Origin: Mucor racemosus
Lineage: Eukaryota > Mucoromycota > Mucoromycetes > Mucorales > Mucoraceae
Reading direction: 5' to 3'
Assembly: GCA_027405735.1 (NCBI GenBank)
Contig: JAPEHQ010000018.1
Span: 620,001-684,000, forward strand
Length of the DNA stretch: 64,000 nucleotides
Below, piece after piece: positions 26,706 to 37,584 of this stretch (positions are counted from its first letter, which is position 1; the number at the start of each line of letters is the position of its first letter). Below the pieces are notes generated by a model that made no database searches, had not been told where the DNA came from, and saw only the letters and a program-made list of their open reading frames with translations. The translations under genes and the position numbers were made by a program.

Positions 26706-26713
26706 CTTCAGAT
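26706..26713. repeat. Left 8-bp target-site duplication of the hAT element
   Basis: CTTCAGAT, repeated exactly at 30866-30873 on the other side of the element. Confidence 0.9.
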
Positions 26714-27442
26714 TAGGATTTCACACCCAACGTATCGTATTATGGTCAACCGAGTTTGACTGTTATAACGGGCCGTTTTTTATGCAGACTCGGATGGGGG
26801 TATTCGAGTTTTTTTTTTCGTGTCACCTAAACTCGAAAGTGGGATTCGAGTTTTGGCTTTCAAAAAATATGTGAAATTGTGAAATAATCAAATATACGTA
26901 CATTAACGTATAATTTGACGAAGGGTGATTTAAAAATGCTCTGATTTATTGAAATTTGAAAGATAAACGTATGAAATCATGCAAAAAATAAAAAAAAATA
27001 CTGTTTAATTATGAGCTTATAAAGAGAGTTTATGTACTAATTGAATGAGTGTATTGAATTTGAATGGTAATGTAATTAGAATAAACATATGAATATCGTA
27101 TGAATATACTGTAATTGAACCATGCTTTTATACTTTAATTGTAGCGTGATGATAGAAGCATGGAATGTAGCATTGTCTGATTTGCGCTATTAAACATCAT
27201 GGTTTGACAAAGGTTCTAAATAGGTAATTTGGTAATTTCTGATTCTGATAGATCATGCTTGCTTGTCTTTTATTTCATGTATACTTTATACATATACTCG
27301 TTATTTTGAATGAAAACGTGCTTCTGTAACAACATTATTACCGCGCAAGTCATTACCATTTATAAATTGTATGCCATGAGTGAGAGTGATTTTTTGACGT
27401 AATGTTTACATACAATAAAGTAAAAGTTTTCTAATTTTTTGT

Positions 27443-27449
27443 ATATATA
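27443..27449 (+). promoter_or_regulatory. TATA box of the hAT transposase gene
   Basis: TATATAA about 75 bp before the ATG at 27522, the same spacing as in host genes of this window. Confidence 0.6.
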
Positions 27450-27521
27450 AGCTACTCTATCTTTGAGGTTGAGTTCCTTAATTTTTTGTTCATCTAAACA
27501 TTTTTATTATAAATAAAAGAA

Positions 27522-30500
27522 ATGAGTGAACAGCCTCATGATAGCCATGATCCTTTTTCAATTCCAAGCCTTATCCAACGTGTTTCTTCCTATTCATCTA
27601 TGGGAACTTCTTCAACTACTGCATCTTTAACTGACAAATTTAGAGGTAGTTTACCTTTTGAAGGGCTAGAAGAAATTAGGCGGCATAATAGGACAAGCAG
27701 AATATCGATAAGGTCAGAAGTAACAGGAAAGGAGCATGATATACCATGGTGTGGAAGTGACAGGAGGGAGGCAGCAAATTATGACAACAAAGTGCACCGG
27801 GCTTGGAAATGGTGGAATATATATGGTTATGGAATGAGAGTTGATGATTTTATACATTGTACTGTAAAGAGAAGAAAAGGAGAATGCTTCGAAAAATTTT
27901 CTAGTTCAAAAGGATCAAGTACAAGCTTTCGAAAACATCTTGAAAACAAACATTTTAATCTTACTGAATCCAGACGTGAGTATTATTTTATCCATCAATC
28001 ATAAATTCGCATTCATTAACATGTTACATTGCACGTTAGATAATATAATTCTTAAATTATTGACGTTTTCGAAAGAACAAATTACTGATTGGGAAGATAA
28101 AACAGACAGAGAAAAAGAGATTTATAACTATGATTTTGTTCAAAGCTGTCTCACGCAAGAAAATAAGCCTCATCTGGACAGATATCAAAAAGAACAAGAC
28201 GAAATTGATACAATCGATGAGGAGCCCCATACAAGAGAAGCTTTTCTTAAACTATTTACTGATTTCATTATAGCTAATAGATTGACAATAAATTTTTCTG
28301 AAAAAAACATTACTTTGGAAAAGCTTATTCAATTCAGCAGCAGAAATAGTGGAAATGATGGCTCAAAATCGTACGATCCAATACTGATACCTCCCAAGAA
28401 AAATAAATTGAAGGATTTGCTTATTCAAAAATACTTGGATCAAAAGGAAATAATTAAAACCACTCTGCAAGAGCAAGAATTCTTAAATTTTACAACTGAT
28501 TTGTGGAAGAGTGATACTAGTGAGTAAAAAGTACTACATATACTTTCTTCATTACTGACTTTATTTAATGATGCAACGTAGACAAGTATTTCATGGGAAT
28601 AACAGCACATTACATCGACAAAAATTGGAAGCCGCAACAAATAACAATTGCTATTAAATACATGAAAAATGCTTCTCATTCGGGTATGCACCAATTTATA
28701 CAATTCATAAATGTTGATTTGTTTTGATACTGACATTCATAAAAAGGAAAAGATCTTGGAAAATTATTCCTTGCAGTGTTGGATGACTATGGCATCAAAA
28801 ACAAATTATTCTGCATAACAACCGATAATGCATCAAATAATGGATCAATGGGAGAATATATTGAAAAGGTAGCAGAAGATGATGAGTCTTTCAATTTCAA
28901 AAAGAAGGAAAACATGATTTCCTGTTTTGCGCACGTAATCAACATTGTATGTCACGATTTAATTGAAAAAGGGCTAAAAGCAAAAGCACCAAATGATAGC
29001 GCAAACATGGAAGCTGTTATGGAAGATGTAAGTATTTGATTAATTACATGAAATTATTTATTGAATTAATTGGATCTAAAACCATCCAGATAAACAAAAG
29101 TGGTGCCGAGGGTAATAATCCCATTGATAGGCTTCGTAAAGGTTGCGCTAAAATCAAACTTTCTAACCAATTGACATGTGTCTTTGAATCAAATAAGAAG
29201 ATATTAAAACTGCCTGATTTAGCAATAATAGTCGACTGTTCTACGAGATGGCACTCTACAAAACATATGATAGATCGGTTCTTGGTGGTAAGAGAAGCAT
29301 ATAGACTGACAGTGAATTCAGACGACGATATACGTGAAAACTGTAGTTTAAATGATGAGCAAATCCAGTATATTACTATTGTTAACGAAGTATTGACAAA
29401 ATTCGAAAAAATAACAGTTTGGCTCTCAAGTCAGCAGTAAGTAGCAATATTACAGCTTTTATAAAAATAGTATACCATACAGTACTAATTAACTTCTCCA
29501 GGTATACAACTATTAATAAAACAATCGTTTTATTTAACCGTTTATTTGACCAATTGGACGCATTTCAAGAAAAAAACCCACATTTGGCAGACGCTATTCA
29601 GTGTTGCAAGGATAAGCTATCGAAGTACTATTCTAAGACTGATTTAACAAGTGTTTATGCAAATTCCACCTTGGTTGACCCGAGTCTGAAGTTTTCATAC
29701 TGGTACTACTTTTATCTTTCTTGTAGCTGATGATGCTTATTATTTTTATTATTTTAGGAAAGATCAAAAATGGGAGAAAAATATAATTGATGAACAAATA
29801 GCTGTTTGCAAGGAATCATTTTCCTCATTTTTAGAAAAGTATTATGCTAGAGAACTAGATGGTAGTAGTAGTAGCAAAACAGTGATGTACAGAATGATCT
29901 ATGGAAATGAAGCAGGTAATTCATATCTGTTCTGTATTTTGATTTACATTACTGATATATAACATTTTTTGCATCAGGCCCATCGACATCAACAATTATG
30001 GACATTGATAGTATTGACTCTTCCGATTCTTCTTATAATACTTCTGATAATGAAGATATAGTTGGCTCAACTCGACCATCTAGATCACAAGAAGATGAAA
30101 GATATAAAAAGGTTCAGTTGTACGAAGGAAATGTTGACATAATCAAACATTATGTTGAAACAAATGCTGATTTGAAAAGGTACCTTGACATTGACCACAG
30201 AAAAGAGTACAAGTCGAAGTTGAAATTGCGCAGATATAAATTGCAAAATGGTAAAGCTGTCATTTATGTAATTTTGATAACATTTACTAATGGAGCATTT
30301 ATATAAAACACAATAGATGATGATGACGATGACACTAACGATGAAGACGAAGTTGCCATAACCAACATGGAACTTGGAAAAAAATATGCGACCTTGCCCC
30401 TAAAATTTTGGAAGCAGCATGAAAATCTTTTTCCAACACTATCATTATTTGCTAAAAAATATTTATCTATTCCTGCTACAAGCGTCCCTGCCGAAAGGCT

Positions 30501-30615
30501 ATTCTCACAAGCGAAATATGTCATAAATAATACAAGAGCCAAGCTGCATCCAGATACTGGAGAAAAAATTGTGTTGCTAACTTGTTGGCAAAGTGAATTA
30601 TTTACCAAGGTGTAA
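27522..30615 (+). CDS. hAT transposase with BED finger and C-terminal dimerisation domain
   Basis: Nine exons join without a stop: 27522-27975, 28076-28519, 28582-28683, 28747-29027, 29090-29436, 29502-29702, 29758-29915, 29978-30250, 30317-30615, giving 852 residues. Near residues 95-145 is a BED-like finger (C...C...STSFRKHLENKH). The RNase H-like core shows TTDLWKS (D293) and TTDNASNN (D360), followed by the conserved CFAH motif. The proposed third acidic residue is E772 in NMELGKKY. The C-terminal hAT dimerisation region contains LSIPATSVPAERLFSQA. These enzymes excise and integrate the element through hairpin formation on flanking DNA. The frame is intact through all junctions, so the enzyme may be active. 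A serine/aspartate-rich linker (about 665-685) is not conserved in the family. Residue numbering depends on the splice choices given. Confidence 0.92.
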
Positions 30616-30865
30616 TGTAAAATCATGTGCCTTAATTAGTTTTTTTAGTTGTTAAATTCATGAAATAAATATCGATGCATGATTTCATATATGTATATTA
30701 ATTTGTCAAAGCTGATATTATAACGGTCTGCTCAAGACGACCCGATACTTGCTTCCACCCCGTTATTTATCTGAGTTACAAAAAAAAACGGACCGTTTTC
30801 CAACTCGAATCGAATAGCCGTTTCCGTTAAAACTCGATTCAAACTCGAATCGAAGCCCATTCCTA

Positions 30866-30873
30866 CTTCAGAT
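30866..30873. repeat. Right 8-bp target-site duplication of the hAT element
   Basis: CTTCAGAT, identical to 26706-26713; immediately continues into repeat unit D (GCTACATAATATTGG). Confidence 0.9.
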
Positions 30874-31425
30874 GCTACATAATATTGGCAAAAGAGGTAT
30901 TTCTATTTATTTTAATTTTTAGTGGACATAAAGGCTTAAAAGTGAAACAACTTTTTTCCCCAACTTAAAAACTCAATCCAAGATATCAAATATCTCGAGA
31001 TTTTAATAAGCTTACACCTAAAGGTTTCTAAGCTAAGTCTTTTTGTTTTTTCAATGTTTTATTATATATTAAAGTTCCAGGGGTGGTTTTTTTGGATGAT
31101 TTTTGGACCCCCAAACCTTGTAATTGTAAATACTGTTTTGTTTGTTTTTTTTTTTTTTTTTTGTAGTTTTAACAATTTGGAGAATTTTCACATTTTTTTA
31201 CAAAAGTATTACTAGGAATTAGGCAACCAAGTTTCCTGAGGTAAAATTGGCTGCTAAAAACAAATCTGCAATTCATTTTACTGTATCTATGAATTTCGTC
31301 GAGATTTTTGTGGTATAAATTTTGCTGGAGTTTAGCATATACGCCTATGACAACCCTTAAATTTCATTATACAGTCTTATTTGAACACATAATCAAAGTT
31401 ATCGAACAAATTATTCCACACATTT

Positions 31426-31771
31426 TGATACATAATGATGTATCATTCTTAAACCGGATTATGTCAAATCCAAAAAAGTAAACAATAACAGATCCGGAAC
31501 CGGAAGTTCCTTAATTAAATATTAACTATACAATGCTCCTAAAAGCATGGTATAGAAGCATGGTATGGAAGCATGGTACAAAAGCATAATACGCCAGTGC
31601 GATATTCCAACATGATATACCAACATAACACATTACTACTAAATAACATCTAAACTACCTTATCACATCATTGATTCCCCAAACCAAATAGTATATAAAC
31701 CCTATTAATTTCATTCCAATAAACGATATCTCTTTACTTGATTAAATTTCTAATTTTATCTGACCAAAACA
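31426..31771. mobile_element. Solo LTR, 346 bp, inserted in repeat unit D
   Basis: Comparison of units D and E shows one block present only in D. It begins TGATACAT, ends AAAACA (TG...CA) and is flanked by CATTT (31421-31425) and TATTT (31772-31776), a 5-bp duplication with one difference. It begins with the palindrome TGATACAT-AATG-ATGTATCA. Inside are three to four copies of AGCATGGTAT (31550-31585), TATATAAACC (about 31691) and AATAAA (about 31718), a plausible U3 enhancer, TATA box and polyadenylation signal. No internal retrotransposon sequence is adjacent, so it is a solo LTR left by recombination between two LTRs. Superfamily (Copia or Gypsy) cannot be decided. Confidence 0.78.
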
Positions 31772-32796
31772 TATTTTGATAAATCACATAATTTTAAATG
31801 CCAAATCTAGTTTCAACAATTTCAGAGGGCAAAATAAGCTAAAAAAGATGAATATTTGTACTGGTGATCAATTTCAGCCGAGACTTTTTTTCAAAAACAG
31901 TACGGATCCATTCAACATTGTCCAGACTACAAACTTTATTAAATAAAGCAAGGATGGTTACTATAGTGATTGTTTCATAAATTTGAATGATGCAGAAATG
32001 GTCAGCTTAAAATTGAGGAAGCGCATTTGAAATGCAAATAAGTCGAGAAAATACTAAGGTATTATAATAATGGGTATTAAATAAAGTCTAGATTATTTTT
32101 CATTCTCTACCAGGATATCTAGGTTTTGGATCGTTGTGAAGACTTTTTTATTTTTTTTACAAATTTTGTGAGAGCTTTTTTTCTGTTGTAGAGATCCATG
32201 AATGTATGACGGGTATACAAAGCTAAAACCATAGGATAGTACTCATTAGCATCTATCTAACGAATTTTACCTCGTCAAAAAATATTGATTTTTCGTTGAG
32301 AAAATTGTAATTGAATGATTGATTTTTGGTGATACAAAAAAATGATTCATTTTGGACGAGGATATACAAGGATAAAATTTCGGTTTTACAAAAAAACATT
32401 CAAAAAAATGTATATCCCCACGAAAAATAGGGCTACAGCTACGTATAAATACTCATTCTGTAGATAATTTTATTGCGCATAATATGAAAATAAAATATTT
32501 TAGGGTTGCATTTGAATGAAGGGTACTTTTTAATCAAAAACCGTTAAAATGTGACATTAAATTTACTAGAGATTTTATGAGAAAAACATTTTCAAAACCT
32601 ATACAGATCGATTCAGAATTAAAAACTGAACTCAAGATATTTAATACGCTAGTTCAGCTTACTATGTATTTCTGTGAGTAATTAAACATACAAGGATTTT
32701 TTTGGATTTTTTTGGATTTTTTTTCCATTTGAGCACTTTTTTGAATTGAAGCTCAGTCACATGTGCATATCTGATTATACAATTTTATATGGTGAT

Positions 32797-34448
32797 ATTC
32801 AAAATCGGAGCGTGCCCCCATTTCAATAGATAATCAGGAAATGAAAAATGTAGGGCTACATTTGAGATGCTACAGAATATTGGTAAAAAAGTTATTTCTA
32901 TTCATTTTCATTTTTCAGCGAGTATAAAGGCTTCAAGAGTGAAACACTTGCTTTTCCCCAGCTTTTCCCCAGCTTAAAAACACAACCTAAAATGTCAAAT
33001 ATCTCGAGATTTTAATAAGCTTGCAAATAAAAATTTTAAGCTAAATCTTCTTGTTTTTCAATGGTTTATTATATATTAAAGTTTTAGGGGTGGGGGGATT
33101 TTTTGGATGATTTTTGGACCCCTATCCTTGTAATCGTAAATCCTGTTTTATTTTGTTTTTTCTTTTTTGTAGTTTTAACAATTTGGAGAATTTTCACATT
33201 TTTTTTACAAAAGTATTACTAGGAATTAGGTAACCAAGTTTTCTGAGGTAAAATTGGCTGCTGGAAACGAATCTTTAATTTATTTTACTGTATCTTCTAT
33301 TAATTTTGTCGAGATTTTTGTGGTATAAATTTTGCTGGATTCTAGTATATACGCCTATGGCAACCCTTAAATTTCATTATAAAGTCTTACTTGAACACAT
33401 AATAAAAGTTGTTGAACAATTTATTCCACATATTTTGATATATAATTCTAAATGTCAAGTCTAGTTTCCACAATCGTACAGGGCAAAATACGCTAAAAAA
33501 CGTGAATATTTGTACTGGTGATCAGTTTTAGCAGAAACTTTTTCTCAAAAACAGCACCCATCCATTCGACATTGTTCTGGCTACAGATTTTATCAGATAA
33601 AGCAAGGATGGTTACTATGGTGAGTATTTCATAAATTTGAATGATGCAGAAATGGCCAGCTTAAAATTGAAAAAGCGCATTTGAAATGAAAATAAGTCGA
33701 GAAAATACTAAGGTATTGCAATGGTGGGTATTAAGTAAAGTCTAGATTATTTTTCATTCTCTATCAGGATATCTAGGCTTTGGATGGCTGTAAAGACGTT
33801 TTTATTTTTTTATAAATTTTGTGAGAGCACTTTTTTGTTATAGAGATCCATGAAGGGATCACAGGTATGCAAAACTAAAACCATAGGATAGTACTCATTA
33901 GCATCTATCCAACGAATTTTATCTCGTCAAAAAATATTGATTTTTGATCGAGAAAATTGAGATTGAAGGATTGATTTTTGGTGATACAAAAAAGGATCCA
34001 TTTTGGACGAGGATATACAAGGATAAAATTTCGGTTTTACAAAAAAACATTCAAAAAAATGTATATTCCCACGAAAAATAGGGCTACAGCTACGTATAAA
34101 TACTCATTCTGTAGATAATTTTATTGCGCATAATATAAAAATAAAATATTTTAGGGTTGCATTTGAATGAAGGGTACTTTTTAATCAAAAACCGTTAAAA
34201 TTTGATACCAAATTTACTAGAGATTTTATGAGAAAAACATTTTCAAAACCTATACAGATCGATTCAGAATTAAAAACTAAACCCAAGATATTTAATACGC
34301 TAGGTCAACTTATTATGCATTTTTGTGAGCAATTAAACATACAAGGATTTTTTTGGATTTTTTTGGATTTTTCTTCCATTTGAACACTTTTTGAATTGAA
34401 GCTCAGCTGAGTGTGAATATCTGATTCAATTACTGTATACATGATCAG
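32797..34448 (+). repeat. Dispersed repeat unit E, uninterrupted
   Basis: Starts with ATTCAAAATCGGAGCGTGCC directly after unit D and ends at the next such motif at 34449. Its 1652 bp are highly similar to D and provide the empty site for both the hAT and the LTR insertions. No coding frame. Confidence 0.88.
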
Positions 34449-34660
34449 ATTCAAAATTGAGAGCGTGCACCCATTTCAATACGTAATCACTAGAAAAAAA
34501 TATGTAAACCTATACCTGACATACTAAAAAATACCGTTTACAAATTCCTTTCTATCAATCTGAATTTTTCAATCAGTATTATGGCCTCAAACTTAAGACG
34601 TTCAATTTTCCCCGCTTTAAAACTCAATCGAAAATGTCAGATTAGATAAATCATGGATTA
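34449..34660 (+). repeat. Start of a third, truncated repeat unit (F)
   Basis: TTCAAAATTGAGAGCGTGC followed by ACCCATTTCAATACGTAATCA and diverged sequence resembling the first ~200 bp of units D and E, including TTTTCCCCGCTTTAAAACTCAATC. Similarity fades after that. Confidence 0.65.
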
Positions 34661-36033
34661 GTTGAACAGTTGGGGAGAGGGATGGTCAATAGAATTTTTT
34701 AGTGACACAGCATTGTAGATGAAAATTTTCCTTTTTGCCTTTTTGCCTTATTGCCTTATTGACTTCTTCAAACACAGATGATTTGTATAGATTTTATGTT
34801 GATCTTTTTTTTTTTATGAGTAAACATTTTCTTTTTCATAAGCATAGCATATGTTTATACTAGTAAATTAACTGTTTGTTTATTTTATACATTAATTGAT
34901 TTTTCTTATGGCTCAATTATCTTTATTTACATTCAATTAATGCACAATTTCTTTATATATCGTGCCAAAACTGTAGGATAACGGGGGGGGGGTCTTCATG
35001 TGAAATAAAGCGTTACCATTCCTCATAATACTAAATATCTTTTATTGTTTTTAAAGATGTATCTTTAATTAGCCAATTTATCCAAACCCCATCACTCTCT
35101 GACGTATATATAAACCGACATCCAAACTATTTGAGCCATTGAAATGCATTATATAATGTAAAGAAGAGACAAAATTAATTGCACAAAGAAACTCCACGAG
35201 TTGTGCTTGATTGACTGTATAAAAGATATAAGCATTTGAGACACAAAACTGTATCTTCTGATACTCGCTTATTTTCTGCTGTATTTCAGCTTTTGCTTGT
35301 TTGTTTTCATTTGCTGTACTTTCATTATGGTGCCTTTTGTTCTTGTATGGGTTTTGATCAATTGACTTTACGCAAAGTACAATTAAGATTGCTGGATCGG
35401 CCTCTGTAGCAAACATCAAGACCAATTTTTTCTATTCAATTTATAAGATCAATAGCATGAGACTTGCTGTAGGGTTTGTAATAGAGCATGCAGACCACCT
35501 TCTCGCGTGTTATAATGTCCATGAGTATTCAACAAGAATAAAAATAAAAAGGACGATGTTGAGTACGCCAAATGAAATAAGCAAAACCACCATTTGGCAC
35601 CATTATCTGTACTGTATATTTATATTAAATTCTCGAATTTCATTTAAAAATACCAATCTGCACAAAGGTTTTACAACTAAGAATAAAACATCAAGAGTGT
35701 GCCAATCCCACATATTACTATTATGTGCTAATTTTGTTGCATTCTACTCTTTCGCATTTCAAACTTTAATAGGGAATTATAAAATATGATTTTATGTTCT
35801 CCCATTTTGAACATTATCCAAGGAGACATTTTTCTCTTCTCAGAAACTTCTCAGCTTTTATCATCTGCTCTGCCAATTTTTCTCAGAAACACCAAAATTT
35901 TGATCATAATAAGCTTTGTGATCCTTTATTGTTTACTCAAACTGTTTTCTCAGAAACTGTAGTAGATCATAATGCAGACAAGACGCGACTTTAGAACGTC
36001 ACGTAAAAAAGGTACATTGTTTCTTCAAATGTG
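34661..36033. other. Spacer with two unconvincing ORFs and a G10 run
   Basis: Frames at 35078-35425 (minus, 115 codons) and 35457-35789 (plus, 110 codons) show no recognised domain. A run of ten G lies at 34983-34992. Nothing else is supported. Confidence 0.45.

Positions 36034-36065
<32 letters not shown>
36034..36065 (+). promoter_or_regulatory. Poly(dA) tract of 32 in the FEN1 promoter
   Basis: An unbroken run of 32 A lies 48 bp before the FEN1 start codon. Long poly(dA:dT) tracts exclude nucleosomes and act as general promoter elements in fungi. Confidence 0.6.
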
Positions 36066-36066
<1 letters not shown>

Positions 36067-36113
36067 GCAGCAAAAACTTGCAACTCTATTCTACAATTTA
36101 ACAAAAGCAAAAA

Positions 36114-37534
36114 ATGGGTATTAAAGGTTTAACTAATCTCATCTCTGAACATGCACCTAGTGCTATCAAAAGCCATGAAATCAAGAGTTATTTTGGTCGT
36201 AAAGTTGCCATTGATGCCTCAATGAGTATTTATCAATTCATGATTGCTGTGCGTCAACAAGATGGTCAATTGCTTCAAAATGAAGATGGTGAAACTACTA
36301 GTCATTTGATGGGTATGTTTTATCGTACTGTTCGTATGGTGGATCATGGTATCAAGCCTGTTTATGTATTTGATGGTAAGCCTCCTACTCTTAAATCTGG
36401 CGAAGTAAGTTTTTAATGGGTAATTCTTGGCTTCATTTCTAATCTAAACAATTTGTTTGTTATAGTTGGCAAAGAGAAAGGCCCGTAAGGAAGAAGCTCA
36501 ATTAAAAATGGATGAAGCAACTGAATTGGGTAATCAAGAAGATATCAATCGATTCTCAAAGCGTACTGTCAAAGTGACACCACAACATAACGATGAGTGT
36601 AAAGAATTGTTGAAAGTGATGGGTATCCCTTATATAGAGGCGCCCTGTGAAGCCGAGGCACAGTGTGCTGAATTAGCAAAGAGTGGAAAGGTATTTGCTG
36701 CTGCTTCTGAAGATATGGATACATTGACATTTGGTACTCCTGTGTTGCTCCGTCATTTGACCTTTTCTGAAGCAAGAAAAATGCCTATTGATGAAGTTAA
36801 TTTAGAAAAAGCATTAGAAGGATTGGAATTAACCATGGCTCAAGTAAGAAAAATGTCAGAATATAAGAATCTTGGATATTTACAAGCATTTATTAGTTTA
36901 CTGATCTTTGTATTTTGATGGGCTGTGATTATACCGAAACTATCAGAGGTGTTGGACCAAAAAGTGCATATAATTTGATTAAACAACACAAAACAATCGA
37001 TGAAGCTATCAAGCATTTACCGCCTAAATCAAAAGACAATATACCTGCAGATTGGAATTATGCTGATGCTCGTGAATTATTTGTCAAATCAGAAGTTACA
37101 CCTGGAAAAGATATTGAGGTGAGTTTTTGGTATTGAATAATACTCGAGGTATTTACCGCTTTTTTATTAGCTTACATGGAATGCACCTGATGTAGAAGCT
37201 GTTGTGGATTTGATGGTCAGAAGAAAGGGCTTTGCGTATGTATAAATTAATTAGGGTTGTGATTGTGAATTAATTAAAATCCTATACAGCGAGGATCGTA
37301 TTAGAAATGGTTGCGCTAAATTAGAAAAGAAGTTGAAACAAGCAACTCAAACAAGAGTACAAGATTTCTTCAAGGTTATGCCTTCAAATGGTCCTTCTAA
37401 AGCAGCCCCTAAAAAGGTACGTTGATATTACTGGTTTTTATTCAGACAACTTACAAAATTAATAGGATGATAAGAAGAGAGGTGCTAAAGACACAGGTAA
37501 AAAAGCACCCGCCAAGAGAGGAAGAAAAAACTAA
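36114..37534 (+). CDS. FEN1: Flap endonuclease 1 (FEN1/Rad27)
   Basis: Six exons (36114-36404, 36466-36843, 36897-37118, 37171-37235, 37290-37416, 37466-37534) encode 383 residues, the usual length. The XPG N-domain carries [11 protein letters not shown]34 in VAIDAS and D87 in YVFDGKPP. The XPG I-domain has [11 protein letters not shown] and ASEDMDTL, and the helix-two-turn-helix starts at [20 protein letters not shown] box (Q339-x-x-V-x-x-F-F) binds PCNA, and a Lys/Arg-rich tail ([11 protein letters not shown]) should be the nuclear localisation signal and DNA contact. FEN1 cleaves 5' flaps during Okazaki fragment maturation and long-patch base excision repair. All metal-binding acidic residues I can place are present, so the enzyme should be active. 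The gene ends 50 bp from the end of the convergent Vps70-like gene. Confidence 0.97.
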
Positions 37535-37584
37535 ATATTTGCATTCATATACAACATAAATAAACGACATTTTTTTATTTTTTT

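Larger units (their letters stand above)
26714..30865 (+). mobile_element. Complete hAT-superfamily DNA transposon, 4152 bp
   Basis: The ends are TAGGA at left and TCCTA at right (perfect 5-bp inverted termini), flanked by the exact 8-bp duplication CTTCAGAT, the length typical of hAT. Subterminal regions on both sides are rich in ACTCGAA/TTCGAGT motifs (26814-26860; 30800-30855) and an inverted CGGNCCGTTTT pair (26769; 30785), likely transposase binding sites. The element interrupts repeat unit D exactly, and the paralogous unit E at 32840-32880 shows the uninterrupted version of the site. It carries one gene, which is open across all nine exons. Exact TSD and open transposase suggest recent insertion and possible autonomy. 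Confidence 0.93.
26641..32796 (+). repeat. Dispersed repeat unit D, split by a hAT transposon and a solo LTR
   Basis: The unit starts with TTCAAAATTGGAGCGTGCC and is followed head to tail by unit E (32797). Removing the hAT element plus one TSD (4160 bp) and the solo LTR plus one TSD (351 bp) leaves about 1645 bp, matching the 1652-bp unit E. Sequence is closely similar to E, for example at 31860-32650 versus 33510-34270. Its end shares the CTTACT...GAATTGAAGCTCAG landmarks of copies A and B. No coding frame of its own. Confidence 0.85.

Noticed and set aside
26641..34448. Helitron interpretation of the tandem repeat units
   Set aside because: Head-to-tail units beginning TC would fit, but no CTRR end with a nearby hairpin and no Rep/helicase sequence is visible.
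35078..35789. Two ORFs of 110-115 codons on opposite strands
   Set aside because: No recognised domain, no shared motif with known transposases, and no supporting promoter or splice structure; kept only as spacer.
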